Shown here in pieces: positions 26,068 to 35,667 of a DNA stretch of 64,000 nt. Source of the DNA: an uncultured Sphaerochaeta sp. (lineage in GTDB: Bacteria; Spirochaetota; Spirochaetia; Sphaerochaetales; Sphaerochaetaceae); NCBI RefSeq assembly GCF_963676285.1, contig NZ_OY781063.1, positions 744,001 to 808,000 of the forward strand, written 5' to 3'. Under the pieces are notes generated by a model that was given only the letters and a program-made list of their open reading frames with translations, was not told the DNA's origin and did no database searches. The first letter of the stretch is position 1. Each line of letters begins with the position of its first letter. A program made the position numbers and the translations under genes.

Positions 26068-27255
26068 ATGAGTGGCTTGATTGAAATTTTGAAAAAGAAT
26101 GTGAGGCAGTATATGATGGTCATCGCCTTAGCTGTGGCGATGATTGCGTTCGGTCTCTTGACGGACGGTATCTTTTTCAGACCAGTGAATCTGACGAATC
26201 TGGTACTTCAAAACAGCTATGTCTTGATTCTTGCCGTTGGTATGTTGCTGTGTACATTGACCGGTAACATCGACCTTTCTGTTGGATCCATGGTCGCTTT
26301 CATTGGTGCCCTGTGCGGAGTCATGATGGTAGACCTGCAGTGGAATCCGTACCTTGCCATGATTATTGCATTGGCATGTGGCGCACTAATCGGTATGTGG
26401 CAAGGGTTCTGGATAGCATTCGTGAATGTACCCCCATTCATCGCCACCCTGGCAGGAATGTTGGTCTTTAGAGGTTTGGGACAGGTCATCATGAAAGGAC
26501 AGACCAAGGCTCCTTTCCCAGAGGCGTTCCAAAGGATTTCAAGTGGTTATATCCCTGATCCATTTGGAGGAGCCTCTGTAGGAAATGTGACATTTCACAT
26601 TTTCACCCTCCTCATTGGGTTTGTTATTGTAGGACTGATTATCTTCGGAGAAATTCAGAAACGAAAAAAGCAGAAGGAATATGCCTTTGACCTACTCCCT
26701 TCTGGGATCTGGCTTGCCAAGGTAATCTTTATTGCTTCTGTCTTGATAGCTTTTACCGTTGTCTTTGCTGTCTACAAAGGGTTCCCCAATGTCTTGATCC
26801 TGCTGGGAGTACTCGTTGTAGGATATCAGTTTGTTGCATCCAAGACAGTCCAGGGCCGTCATATCTACGCTCTTGGTGGAAACAGGAAAGCTGCTGAGCT
26901 GTCCGGTGTCAAAGTAAAATGGGTAATGTTCTGGATATATACGAATATGGCTATCCTGGCTACGGTTGCTGCAATGGTATTTACCGCACGCCTCAACTCT
27001 GCCACGCCAAAAGCTGGACAGAACTTTGAAATGGATGCCATCGCAGCTTGTTACGTCGGTGGATCGGCTGTCTCCGGTGGAGTCGGTACGGTAATTGGTG
27101 CAGTGGTCGGAGGGCTCTTCATTGGAGTACTGAACAACGGAATGTCAATCATTGGTGTCAGTACTGACTGGCAGCAAGCTATCAAGGGTTTTGTACTGCT
27201 TGCAGCCGTTGCATTCGACCTCTATTCGAAATCAAGGTCATCCAAGGTGGCATGA
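26068..27255 (+). CDS. gguB: Sugar ABC transporter permease, GguB/MmsB-like
   Basis: A 395-residue inner-membrane permease of the ribose/xylose class with about ten helices. Family blocks include VGMLLCTLTGNIDLSVGSMV and the cytoplasmic-loop stretch YALGGNRKAAELSGV. The ATG at 26068 is preceded by ATAAGGAG; an upstream in-frame start at 26011 has none. It ends the operon. Confidence 0.93.
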   Translation: MSGLIEILKKNVRQYMMVIALAVAMIAFGLLTDGIFFRPVNLTNLVLQNSYVLILAVGMLLCTLTGNIDLSVGSMVAFIGALCGVMMVDLQWNPYLAMIIALACGALIGMWQGFWIAFVNVPPFIATLAGMLVFRGLGQVIMKGQTKAPFPEAFQRISSGYIPDPFGGASVGNVTFHIFTLLIGFVIVGLIIFGEIQKRKKQKEYAFDLLPSGIWLAKVIFIASVLIAFTVVFAVYKGFPNVLILLGVLVVGYQFVASKTVQGRHIYALGGNRKAAELSGVKVKWVMFWIYTNMAILATVAAMVFTARLNSATPKAGQNFEMDAIAACYVGGSAVSGGVGTVIGAVVGGLFIGVLNNGMSIIGVSTDWQQAIKGFVLLAAVAFDLYSKSRSSKVA

Positions 27256-27280
27256 TTTCCCCTCCTTCCTGCTTCTGGAT

Positions 27281-27311
27281 ATTCCCTGCGGTTCTCAATT
27301 CCGCAGGGAAT
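27281..27311 (+). terminator. Terminator of the chvE-gguAB operon, probably bidirectional
   Basis: ATTCCCTGCGG/CCGCAGGGAAT forms an 11-bp perfect stem with a 9-base loop, followed by TTTAG. It also lies directly after the stop of the convergent zinc-ribbon gene. Confidence 0.7.
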
Positions 27312-27312
27312 T

Positions 27313-27699
27313 TTAGTCATTAAGGAGAATATCAGCCAAGGCAAGCCTCTCAACGGGTAGCCCGTCACTAATCCTGCTGATACCTCCAAACCACGACTCG
27401 GTACAGATTTTTATAAACTCTGGGTCGTGGATGGGAAACCCGGAAGCACTCCCTATCAAACAATCAATACCGCACATGGGACACTGCAGGGTCTTCCCCT
27501 TCGGTTCTCTCTCGGTAATCCAATACAGCTTCTCCTCTGTCTGTGGATTGAACGCATGCCCACAATAAAAACAGGTGCAGCTGTCACTTTCCAGAATCTG
27601 GCTTTCATTGGCGAAGGTGGACTTGTGTGCCAACTGCACATACTCAGGTGGATACTTTTCAGAAACAAAGGGAATATATGATGATCGTTTTCTTTTCAT
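27313..27699 (-). CDS. Small zinc-ribbon protein of unknown function
   Basis: A 128-residue cytoplasmic protein starting MKRKRSSYIPFVSEKYPPEY. Two Cys pairs, CFYC and CPMC, are about 35 residues apart and should bind one zinc. The second is in TLQCPMCGIDCLIGSASGFP. Family not recognised with certainty. Its start overlaps the stop of the upstream 86-residue gene (ATGA), so the two act together. Confidence 0.65.
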   Translation of the reverse strand: MKRKRSSYIPFVSEKYPPEYVQLAHKSTFANESQILESDSCTCFYCGHAFNPQTEEKLYWITEREPKGKTLQCPMCGIDCLIGSASGFPIHDPEFIKICTESWFGGISRISDGLPVERLALADILLND

Positions 27700-27956
27700 G
27701 TACTTACCTTCCATCCATCCTCAATCAAAGCATCAAGCGAATTATACTCTCCTTCCAGTGCATCACTTTCATAATTGAATACACGATAACGGTAGGAAAG
27801 CGCGTCTTCCATGGTAATATATCCAAACCTTCCATCCAGGTGGTCAAGATAACAACCCTTGTTTGTACCGATGAGGGAGAAGGTGAATGCAATAATATCC
27901 ACATTCTCGATGATTTCCCTCGTAAGTGCTATCTGGTCATCTCTCCAAGTTTTCAT
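27696..27956 (-). CDS. Small hypothetical protein coupled to the zinc-ribbon protein
   Basis: An 86-residue soluble, acidic protein (MKTWRDDQIALTREIIENVD...). I recognise no domain. GGAGG precedes the start, and the stop overlaps the next gene by four bases. The tight two-gene unit next to a sugar importer looks like a small accessory module such as an immunity or toxin-antitoxin pair, but nothing in the sequence proves that. Confidence 0.6.
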   Translation of the reverse strand: MKTWRDDQIALTREIIENVDIIAFTFSLIGTNKGCYLDHLDGRFGYITMEDALSYRYRVFNYESDALEGEYNSLDALIEDGWKVST

Positions 27957-28106
27957 GAGAGCCTCCTTACATCTTTAGGATAAGCCCTCTATAGTGACCT
28001 ATATTGTCACAGTGTAGATAAATCTAATTTCTTTTAGAAAGGTGACCACTTTCCCATCACCCTTTTTCATTGTATGATGGGTACTTGGAACAATAGGAGG
28101 CACCCA

Positions 28107-28427
28107 ATGGAATCACCCCACACCCTGATTACCTGTATTGTTAACAAAGGTATGGCAGAAACCGTCATGGATGCCGCCAGAAAAGCAGGAGCCACAGGCG
28201 GTACCATTCTCCCTGCACGAGGAACCGGGAAAGAAGAAGACGTCAAGTTCTTCGGTCACCCATTGGTCCCTGAAAAAGACATGTTGCTTATACTTGTCGG
28301 GTCGGGTTTGACAGGAAAAGTATTGGAAACAATCAAGAACCTTCCTCTTCTTACCGAACCAGGTTCTGGAATTGCATTCTGCATTGATGTTGAGCGGTTT
28401 ATTGCCTTTGGCGATTCTCCTGAGTAG
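28107..28427 (+). CDS. P-II family nitrogen regulator-like protein
   Basis: A 106-residue PII-fold protein (LITCIVNKGMAETVMDAARK, GATGGTILPARGTG with the usual T-loop entry). PII proteins bind ATP/ADP and 2-oxoglutarate and control other proteins by contact. The classic T-loop Tyr region is not obvious, and no amt or glnA is adjacent, so it is a divergent stand-alone member. The ATG at 28107 follows AGGAGG. Its 3' end overlaps the convergent MFS gene by 29 bases. Confidence 0.75.
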   Translation: MESPHTLITCIVNKGMAETVMDAARKAGATGGTILPARGTGKEEDVKFFGHPLVPEKDMLLILVGSGLTGKVLETIKNLPLLTEPGSGIAFCIDVERFIAFGDSPE

Positions 28428-29658
28428 GCAATCGTAAAACCAGTCCCAACAGTAAACAGATTCCAGAAACCACCAAGATTCCAAGTCCAACACCAAGCAA
28501 GGTGCTCATCCAACCCAAGAGGAGCGCGATACCTGCTGCAAAAAGGGACTCAGCTTGGGACTCCACCGAGAGCGCACTAGCAAGTGAAGCTTGATCCATC
28601 TGGTCGCTCACATAGTGTATACTCATGGGTTTTCGCAAATTCTCAAGGATATAGATTCCCAAGTACAACACCACTGCCAATGTTGCATAGGTTAGGTGCA
28701 AGAGCAGGCCACTTACCAAACCAAGGGATATTCCGACAACCAATGTGATATTAAGGGGAGATGCAAGCTGGTTGAACCGCTCTGAAAACTTACCGGAATT
28801 GCTGGATGCAATCGCAGTGGTCGCATAGAGAATTGAATATACAATTCCCACTATCAATGCTGTTCTCTCTTGATCCTCATACGCCAACAGAATAGGGAGA
28901 CTGAGTGTAAATGTTTGCAGTATTGGCTGCAGATAGTCCTTGAATGCCTTGTAGTACCCACTGAAAAGCGCCTGGCTTGAGATGGTACGTACCATAGCCC
29001 AACTCTTCATCGTTTTTACCAAGGACTGCAGAACCGCAGCAAACTCATCCCTTATTCGCTTATCACTGGTATGCCTTGGGCCATCCAAGTCCTTTGGATA
29101 GCTAACTATCAGAAGCAGGTTCAGGACATAGGGGATAATGGTAAAGAGAAATATCGGGGCATAGGACCCATTGTAGAAAACCAGGAAAGCGGCGATCAAC
29201 GCGGAGAGGGCAGCTCCCCGTTGTGACCAAGCCCGGGTATTACCATAGTAGTGGGTTTTCTGGTCTTCCCACCCTCTCATCCTCAGATAGTCGAAGATCA
29301 TGGCCTTGTGGGTACCCGTTCTAAACGCATCACCAAATGCATAGAGAACCATGGCCATAAGTAGAATTCCAAACTCTTGGGCAACAAAAAAGACAATGAA
29401 ACTAAAGATGTAGGCAAGAAAAGAGAAGACCATTGTCAGTCTCCTACCCAGACTGTCAGCAAATACCCCGGAGGGAATCTCTGTGATGTTGATCAATATT
29501 TCTCTTACCGCATACAGCGTCCCGATCTCCAGGTAGGACAACCCCTTGTCCAAGAACACCAACATCATGAACGGTTCATAGAACCGCAGATTCTTTAAGA
29601 ACCCATATGCACTAAACTTGGCGTACTGCAAGTTTCTCTCAAATCCTGTCTTTGCCAT
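28399..29658 (-). CDS. Major facilitator superfamily transporter
   Basis: A 419-residue membrane protein with about twelve helices. The MFS loop 2-3 motif appears as SGVFADSLGRRLTM. The start MAKTGFERNLQYAKF is preceded by GAGAGGGTGGGAAG. Substrate unknown. It lies downstream of, and in the same direction as, a LacI-family regulator, which may control it, with 58 bases between them. Confidence 0.85.
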   Translation of the reverse strand: MAKTGFERNLQYAKFSAYGFLKNLRFYEPFMMLVFLDKGLSYLEIGTLYAVREILINITEIPSGVFADSLGRRLTMVFSFLAYIFSFIVFFVAQEFGILLMAMVLYAFGDAFRTGTHKAMIFDYLRMRGWEDQKTHYYGNTRAWSQRGAALSALIAAFLVFYNGSYAPIFLFTIIPYVLNLLLIVSYPKDLDGPRHTSDKRIRDEFAAVLQSLVKTMKSWAMVRTISSQALFSGYYKAFKDYLQPILQTFTLSLPILLAYEDQERTALIVGIVYSILYATTAIASSNSGKFSERFNQLASPLNITLVVGISLGLVSGLLLHLTYATLAVVLYLGIYILENLRKPMSIHYVSDQMDQASLASALSVESQAESLFAAGIALLLGWMSTLLGVGLGILVVSGICLLLGLVLRLPTQENRQRQ

Positions 29659-29716
29659 CTTCCCACCCTCTCTTGAGAGATGTACCACCGAAGGGGTTAT
29701 CTGTCAAACCAGTATA

Positions 29717-30778
29717 CTACTCAGATTTAGGGATACCGGTAGATGCGCGGACGATCAGGCGATTGTGATACTCAATTCTGGTTACCCCACTCCCCTCAAA
29801 TACACGAGATGGCTTCTTGCTCATCTTCTCACAAACCAGTCTCACTGCACTTCTCCCCCCTTGGACGATGAAATGCTCTACACTGGTCAAGGCCACCCCA
29901 CCGAAGGAGGAGGGGTAGATGTTGTCAAACCCACAGACACTGTAATCGCCGGGGATTGAAAAGCCTCCATCCTTGACGGCATCCATGACGCCGTATGCTA
30001 CCATGTCGTTTATTGCAACCATTGCAGTTACCTCTGGAGCTTCAGCAATACAGCGCTCGGCAAGCACATACCCCGTTTCGTGCTCAATATCGATGGTATT
30101 TAATTCGGTTAGGGAGGGAATCTCACGTGTAAACAGGGTAAGCTTTGCCTCTCCTCCTGCTTGCTTGATCTGAGCTTTCAGTCCCTCATAGCGGCGTACA
30201 CGGGCACTATGCTCACTGTTGAGACTGGTACAAAGATAGGCAATATTCCGATGCCCCAATTCCAGAAGATGCCGCGCAACCAAAACACCAGCGTTGTAGT
30301 TATTCACATCAACCGTATCCAAGCCAAGCTCATTCTGCTTATCTCCTACTGCTACCACGGGCACGGTGGTACTTAGCTCCCGCACCAATTCCGGTTGCTG
30401 CGGAATCATGGCAAAAACAACTCCTCCAACGGTAGGTTCCTTGGCAAATTCACATACCCGTCTCTCCTTCTCTGTATCCCAGTACGTGGTGCAGAGCATG
30501 GTTCCCAGTCCTTGTACGTGAGCCTCTTGCTCCATCCCTTGAATGAGCGTAGCAAAGTAAGGATTTATTACCGAGGGGCATACAATAAGAAGAATACGTC
30601 GATCTTTCTTTGCCCGTTTGCTTACATACCCAAGCTCCTTGCTCACCCTATAGACGGTATCGATCGTCTCATCAGGAAAGCGGGAAAGGCTCTTTCCCGC
30701 AAGGATCATGGAGACACTTGCCGTCGATAGCCCTACTTTCTCAGCGATATCCTGCAAAGTTACGGTTTTTCTTCTCAT
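29717..30778 (-). CDS. LacI family transcriptional regulator
   Basis: A 353-residue repressor with N-terminal helix-turn-helix (VTLQDIAEKVGLSTASVSMI) and a periplasmic-binding-protein-like effector domain (VCPSVINPYFATLIQGMEQE, ILLVARHLLELGHRNIAYL-like blocks). The effector is probably a sugar. It is a candidate binder of the CGTTAACG operators upstream of chvE 6.5 kb away, or of the adjacent MFS gene. Confidence 0.92.
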   Translation of the reverse strand: MRRKTVTLQDIAEKVGLSTASVSMILAGKSLSRFPDETIDTVYRVSKELGYVSKRAKKDRRILLIVCPSVINPYFATLIQGMEQEAHVQGLGTMLCTTYWDTEKERRVCEFAKEPTVGGVVFAMIPQQPELVRELSTTVPVVAVGDKQNELGLDTVDVNNYNAGVLVARHLLELGHRNIAYLCTSLNSEHSARVRRYEGLKAQIKQAGGEAKLTLFTREIPSLTELNTIDIEHETGYVLAERCIAEAPEVTAMVAINDMVAYGVMDAVKDGGFSIPGDYSVCGFDNIYPSSFGGVALTSVEHFIVQGGRSAVRLVCEKMSKKPSRVFEGSGVTRIEYHNRLIVRASTGIPKSE

Positions 30779-30986
30779 TCATCTGCCTCTCTTACCAGTG
30801 ATTCAATATTAAACAGTATTAAGCATTCAATGCAAGAAAAACCGTTGCTTCATCAAATACTTTTTTTAAGCATCTATGAAATAATCCCACTATCAGCTGA
30901 CACCAACCGTACTTCTTACTTTCTTCATACATTCAAGGTGGACAAGAGCACCTCTCGTGAGGTACTCTTTTACAGAGAGGAAGCAA

Positions 30987-32168
30987 GTGTCTAAAAAACC
31001 ACTTTTTATCCGCTTGGCCCAACCAACGTATGGGGCCATGATTTTAAAGCGTAATAAGATCCAAGTTGTTGGAATGGAATATTTGTCAGAACTGAAACCT
31101 CCTTTTTTAGTAATGGCAAATCATGCACACACCTTTGACCCATTTTTCATCTCCTCGGCATCCCCGGTTCATATCCGATGGGTAGCGGGCGCCTATCTCT
31201 TCAAGATGAAGGGAATGAGGAGCATGATGGAGAAATGGATTGGGGCTATCGCAAAACAGCAAGGCAGAAGTGATTTATTCACCATCAGGGCAATCTCAGA
31301 ATCCCTGAAACAGGGAGACATCGTCGGTGTCTTCCCTGAAGGAACACGTACATGGGATGGAGAGCCCGCTGGTTTTGATGAAGCGATTGCCAAGCTGGTA
31401 AAGATATTCAAGGTCCCTATCGTGCTTATCAACTTGGAAGGGGTATATGGGCTGAAACCCCGATGGGCGGAAAAGAAACGAAAGGGAACAGCAATTCTTA
31501 GGGTACTCCCCCCAGTTCATACCGATGTGATCGACCAACTCTCAGTGAAAGAGCTCTATGAGTTTCTCAAGGAGAAGCTGTATTATAGCTACCGTTCCTG
31601 GCAGGATGAGATGCAGTTTGACTATATCTCAGGGAGAACGGCTGAAGGAGTGGAAAAAATCCTCTATCTCTGCCCAGATTGCCATTCTACAAGTACTATC
31701 CATTCCAAGGGGAACCTGATTACCTGCAGGCAATGTTCACTTACCATGGAGCTGGACAACCATGACAAGCTACACACAATCAAGGGGAAGACCAGCTTCC
31801 TCGATGTTGCTGCCTGGCACTCCTGGGAGAGGGAGTACAGTGCTTCAAGCGAGGGAAAATCATTGAAATTCCCTCCTGACAAGGGGGTCCTGTTCCAGAC
31901 AGCTGATGAGCGACATCTCAAGCGGATCTCAAAGGATTTCACCCTCTCTCTGGAACAAGAGGGAATGCGTCTTGTGGAACGAAGCGGAAAAGAATATCAC
32001 ATGGCTTTTACTGATATCCAATCCATGATTATCAACGCAAAGAACACGGTGGAACTCTACCATCTTCATACTCTGTACAGGATACGGATCCACAAACGAG
32101 GTTGTATCCTCAAATACGTGGAAGCGTACCAGCGAAACAAACTGATCCAGAAGGGGGCAACCTTATGA
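30987..32168 (+). CDS. 1-acylglycerol-3-phosphate acyltransferase-like with zinc ribbon
   Basis: A 393-residue PlsC-type protein. The HX4D motif is NHAHTFD and the second motif FPEGTRTWDG, both intact. After the acyltransferase domain a zinc ribbon (CPDCHSTSTIHSKGNLITCRQC) and a further C-terminal region follow, an extension not found in standard PlsC. GTG at 30987 follows GAGAGG; the in-frame GTG at 30957 is less good. The stop overlaps the symporter start (ATGA). Confidence 0.8.
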   Translation: MSKKPLFIRLAQPTYGAMILKRNKIQVVGMEYLSELKPPFLVMANHAHTFDPFFISSASPVHIRWVAGAYLFKMKGMRSMMEKWIGAIAKQQGRSDLFTIRAISESLKQGDIVGVFPEGTRTWDGEPAGFDEAIAKLVKIFKVPIVLINLEGVYGLKPRWAEKKRKGTAILRVLPPVHTDVIDQLSVKELYEFLKEKLYYSYRSWQDEMQFDYISGRTAEGVEKILYLCPDCHSTSTIHSKGNLITCRQCSLTMELDNHDKLHTIKGKTSFLDVAAWHSWEREYSASSEGKSLKFPPDKGVLFQTADERHLKRISKDFTLSLEQEGMRLVERSGKEYHMAFTDIQSMIINAKNTVELYHLHTLYRIRIHKRGCILKYVEAYQRNKLIQKGATL

Positions 32169-33586
32169 ACTGGAACTTCTTTTTCCATATCGGAATCATC
32201 TCAGTATCACTTCTGCTTGCAGCGCTCATTCGTGCCCGAGTGCGGTTTTTCCAACGGTTCCTGATCCCCGTGCCCATCCTCTCTGGTCTCATGCTTTTGG
32301 TTTTCTACAACTTCATCGCACCAAGGTGGGGACTGAGAAATGACTTTCTTGGGGAAATTGTCTACCACTTACTGAATATCAGCTTTATTTCCATGTTGCT
32401 GAGAGTTACGCCAAAAGCTCACACAGAAGGAAGGGCGAAGCGAACCCTGGCGGCCAATGTGACTGCTGTCTTGGCTCAGTATGGCCTGCAATGTTTCTTC
32501 GGTCTCCTTGCAACCGCCTTGATCATCTCTACTTTCAAACCAGACCTGTTCCCAGCATTTGGCTTTACCCTCCCTCTCGGGTTCGAACTGGGCCCCGGAC
32601 AGGCATACTCGATTGGAGTCGGCTGGGAAGCGATGGGATTCAGGGGAGGTTCCTCAGTGGGACTTACCATGGCAGCCATCGGATTTTTGCTTGGTAGTTT
32701 TGGTGGCGTGATCTTGATCAATCAGGGACTCAAGCGTGGCTGGATCGGAAAAGAACAGGCAAAGAACATCAATGACCGAAGTGTAAGAACCGGTTTTTTT
32801 AGTAGGGCACAACATGAGCGCCCTGTAGGGTCATATCTTTCCACCGACGGGGAGTCGCTGGACTCCATGACCTACCACATTGCACTGATCATGATGACCT
32901 ACCTGATCAGCTGGTCCTTCCTTACCGGTCTATCTGCCCTGCTCGGTCTCATAGGTCCTCTGGGCACTGAACTTGCAGACAGCCTTTGGGGTATCAACTT
33001 TGTTTTCAGCTCATTCAGCGCACTAGGGGTCAAGATGCTCATGAAGCTGTTCAAGGTCGAGACCACCATCGATAACGCAACATGCAACCGTCTCAGTGGA
33101 CTTTCTGTCGACTTGACTGTTGCCTCTTCACTCGGAGCGATCAGCTTGGTGGCTGTACAAGGATATTGGATCCCTATCCTTATCCTCACCCTGGTGGGAC
33201 TCTTTATCACCGTGGTTATTCTGCCCTGGTACTGTTCACGGCTCTATGATGACCACCAGTTCTTCAGGATGTTGATCATCTACGGTTCGGCAACAGGAAC
33301 ACTCCCCACCGGGCTTGCGCTGCTGCGTGTGGTCGACAAGGAGTTTGAGACACCGGTTGCCACTGATTACCTCTACTCGGTGGGAATCGTATTCATTCTA
33401 GCCATTCCCATTATCTTGAGTATCAACCTCCCGGCATTCAGCGTTACCAAGGGCAAACCCATTCTCTTTATATGGGCCATCGTAATCAGTGGGGTATATT
33501 TGCTAGGTGCCTTTATATCCTACCTGATCATTGCAAGAAAGCGTGCATTCATCAAACCAAAGACCTATTTCTACACCGAAGATTAA
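32165..33586 (+). CDS. Sodium/glutamate symporter-like membrane protein
   Basis: A 473-residue protein with about twelve helices, resembling GltS (FGFTLPLGFELGPGQAYSIG, FRGGSSVGLTMAAIGFLLGS, and a second-half repeat). Substrate may be glutamate or another anion. It is translationally coupled to the acyltransferase gene, an unusual pairing. No distinct terminator is seen after it. Confidence 0.75.
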   Translation: MNWNFFFHIGIISVSLLLAALIRARVRFFQRFLIPVPILSGLMLLVFYNFIAPRWGLRNDFLGEIVYHLLNISFISMLLRVTPKAHTEGRAKRTLAANVTAVLAQYGLQCFFGLLATALIISTFKPDLFPAFGFTLPLGFELGPGQAYSIGVGWEAMGFRGGSSVGLTMAAIGFLLGSFGGVILINQGLKRGWIGKEQAKNINDRSVRTGFFSRAQHERPVGSYLSTDGESLDSMTYHIALIMMTYLISWSFLTGLSALLGLIGPLGTELADSLWGINFVFSSFSALGVKMLMKLFKVETTIDNATCNRLSGLSVDLTVASSLGAISLVAVQGYWIPILILTLVGLFITVVILPWYCSRLYDDHQFFRMLIIYGSATGTLPTGLALLRVVDKEFETPVATDYLYSVGIVFILAIPIILSINLPAFSVTKGKPILFIWAIVISGVYLLGAFISYLIIARKRAFIKPKTYFYTED

Positions 33587-33758
33587 CCAATTGGTAAGAT
33601 AATTGATTTCAAGAAGGATGGGGCTTGTACAGTATACAGGCCTCTCTTTCTTGTTCGCCTTATTTTTCAAGGATGAGTCCTCCAGAATTATATCTGTACT
33701 TTTCTTTTTACCACCCATGTTCTACAGTAGAGGAAGAATAGTATGGAAGGTGTGATTC

Positions 33759-35450
33759 ATGAAATGTCGTATTGCAGTACTGATAATTCTTCTATGTATA
33801 GGAATATTCCCCTTGGCTGCGGTATCCCCTGCCCAGATTCCTCTCTCCTCCCCCATCTATGAGGAAATTGATTTACTCTACCAGCTTTCTGGGCGTGCAC
33901 TTCCCTCCACGAGTCGTCCATGGAACACCTATGAGGCACAAGCAATCCTAGAGGCAATCGAGGAAGACACCCCCTATCAGGACCTATGGGATACAGCATA
34001 CCAGAGAATGGAAGGAAACTCATTTCACCAGGTAGATGAGACCTTCTCTTACCGTATTTCCCCTACCATTAATCTTGAATCGTACGTCCATACCAATGAC
34101 CAGGATTTCACATCCTACGATGACTGGATCTACAGCTATGATGAAAGGAAACCCTTCCTCGACCTTACCCTTTCCATGCAGTTCTCATCCTCCTTCCTCT
34201 TCGAAACATCCCTGCAGGCAGGAGTTGGGGCGTTTATCGAGGATGTAGACCTTACTAGTGATTCTGAAATCGAGAGTTGGGGAATAGGGGCCATCCTCGA
34301 TTATGGTGATGCTTCCCTTGTCCCCAATGCAACCCTCTACAGAAGAACATTCAGCAGCAACCTTCCATTCTTTGGATCCCCTCTTGAGCCAGACTTCCCC
34401 CGTCACTCCCAGATGACCTATGCAGGTCCCTGGTGGGCTATCAGCCTGGGGCGTGGTGCCTACTCCTGGGGAGCGGGAGAGAGTGGCAACCTGGTAGTAG
34501 GAGACCATATCTCCAACCATACCGGACTCACTGCTTCCTTCTTCAACCAGAAGTTCAAGGCTCAGCTTTTGTATCTCTTCTTCCCTGATGTGAGCCAGAG
34601 TGGGAAAAGTCCTCGTATCTTCCTCGCCCATCGCTTTGAGTTCAACCCTGCACCATGGGCGAGAATCTCCATCAGTGAGAATGTAATGGCAAACCAGGAT
34701 GGACTCAGCCTGCAATATGTTGACCCGACCTATATCTACCACAACCTCTTTGACGTTGACCAGGTAAATTCAATTGCCAGCCTCGAAGCTGACATCACTC
34801 CCCTCCCGGGGCTTGCCTTCCATGGTCAGTTTGCCCTCGATCAGCTCCAGCTATCCAGCGAGGGAGCTGAGACTGCAAACGCTCTGGCGTTCCTGGTTTC
34901 TGGCTCATACTCATGGGATGCACAAAAGGGGTATTTCACATTCGGTCTTGAAGCAGCCTCAACTGACCCTGCGATGTACCGAAGGCAATCCGTCGACTTT
35001 TTGATTGCCAGGGACCTTATCAAGAACCAGGCACATCTGCGTCCTGTCATCATCGACTACTTGGGTTACAGCTGGGGTTCTGACAGCAAGGTATACCAAG
35101 CATCGTTGAATTACCTGCTTCCTGGAAAAATAACCTTGGAGACCTCAGTAACCATTCACCGTCAGGGGGAGTTGGACTACCTTGCTGCCCATCATGAAGC
35201 TGAGGATGGGGATGATACAACAAACAATGAGGATGATCCCAATATCTCCGGCCCCTCCCCCTCTGGGGATACCATTACAGAGCGTTTGATTGTTGGTCTT
35301 GGCGGCACCTACTATACAGATATTCCAAACCTGGAATTGTTTGGTCAGGTCAATTGGATTGGCAGAAGGATATACGACCGACCGAGTGGAAGTGCAAGCG
35401 GGTATGCTGATGATTTCCAGATACTCGTTGGTATAACCAAACGTTTCTAG
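33759..35450 (+). CDS. Outer-membrane beta-barrel protein, capsule assembly Wzi-like
   Basis: A 563-residue exported protein with signal peptide MKCRIAVLIILLCIGIFPLAA. An N-terminal helical segment (IYEEIDLLYQLSGRALPSTS) resembling the Wzi family entry is followed by many alternating amphipathic strands and a C-terminal aromatic residue (GITKRF), the outer-membrane insertion signal. A highly acidic insert EAEDGDDTTNNEDDPN lies near residue 490, probably an extracellular loop. It precedes an ABC sugar operon and could be its porin. Confidence 0.7.
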   Translation: MKCRIAVLIILLCIGIFPLAAVSPAQIPLSSPIYEEIDLLYQLSGRALPSTSRPWNTYEAQAILEAIEEDTPYQDLWDTAYQRMEGNSFHQVDETFSYRISPTINLESYVHTNDQDFTSYDDWIYSYDERKPFLDLTLSMQFSSSFLFETSLQAGVGAFIEDVDLTSDSEIESWGIGAILDYGDASLVPNATLYRRTFSSNLPFFGSPLEPDFPRHSQMTYAGPWWAISLGRGAYSWGAGESGNLVVGDHISNHTGLTASFFNQKFKAQLLYLFFPDVSQSGKSPRIFLAHRFEFNPAPWARISISENVMANQDGLSLQYVDPTYIYHNLFDVDQVNSIASLEADITPLPGLAFHGQFALDQLQLSSEGAETANALAFLVSGSYSWDAQKGYFTFGLEAASTDPAMYRRQSVDFLIARDLIKNQAHLRPVIIDYLGYSWGSDSKVYQASLNYLLPGKITLETSVTIHRQGELDYLAAHHEAEDGDDTTNNEDDPNISGPSPSGDTITERLIVGLGGTYYTDIPNLELFGQVNWIGRRIYDRPSGSASGYADDFQILVGITKRF

Positions 35451-35667
35451 TCTTTTTTCTTACCTCTCTGATTGGTATTTCTGGCCTTGTGCCCATACCA
35501 CTAAATAAACTTAACCAAGGCAATCAGTGCGTCAAGTATTGCATGCAAAAACTTGACGTACTGGTTATCAACGTAAACTATTTCTTTCCAAATACAGCAT
35601 TTACGCCTTCCTCAACCTTGTCCCTCCCTACCAAAAGGGGGTAGTATCGTCAGAGGAACGTATATTC

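Noticed and set aside
33503..33718. 71-codon minus-strand frame at the end of the symporter gene
   Set aside because: Overlaps the conserved 3' end of the symporter and has no ribosome site or recognisable domain.
35531..35580. Palindrome TTGCATGCAA and TTGACG before the ABC sugar operon as promoter and operator
   Set aside because: The -10 spacing is poor and the inner and outer repeats are not centred on the same point.
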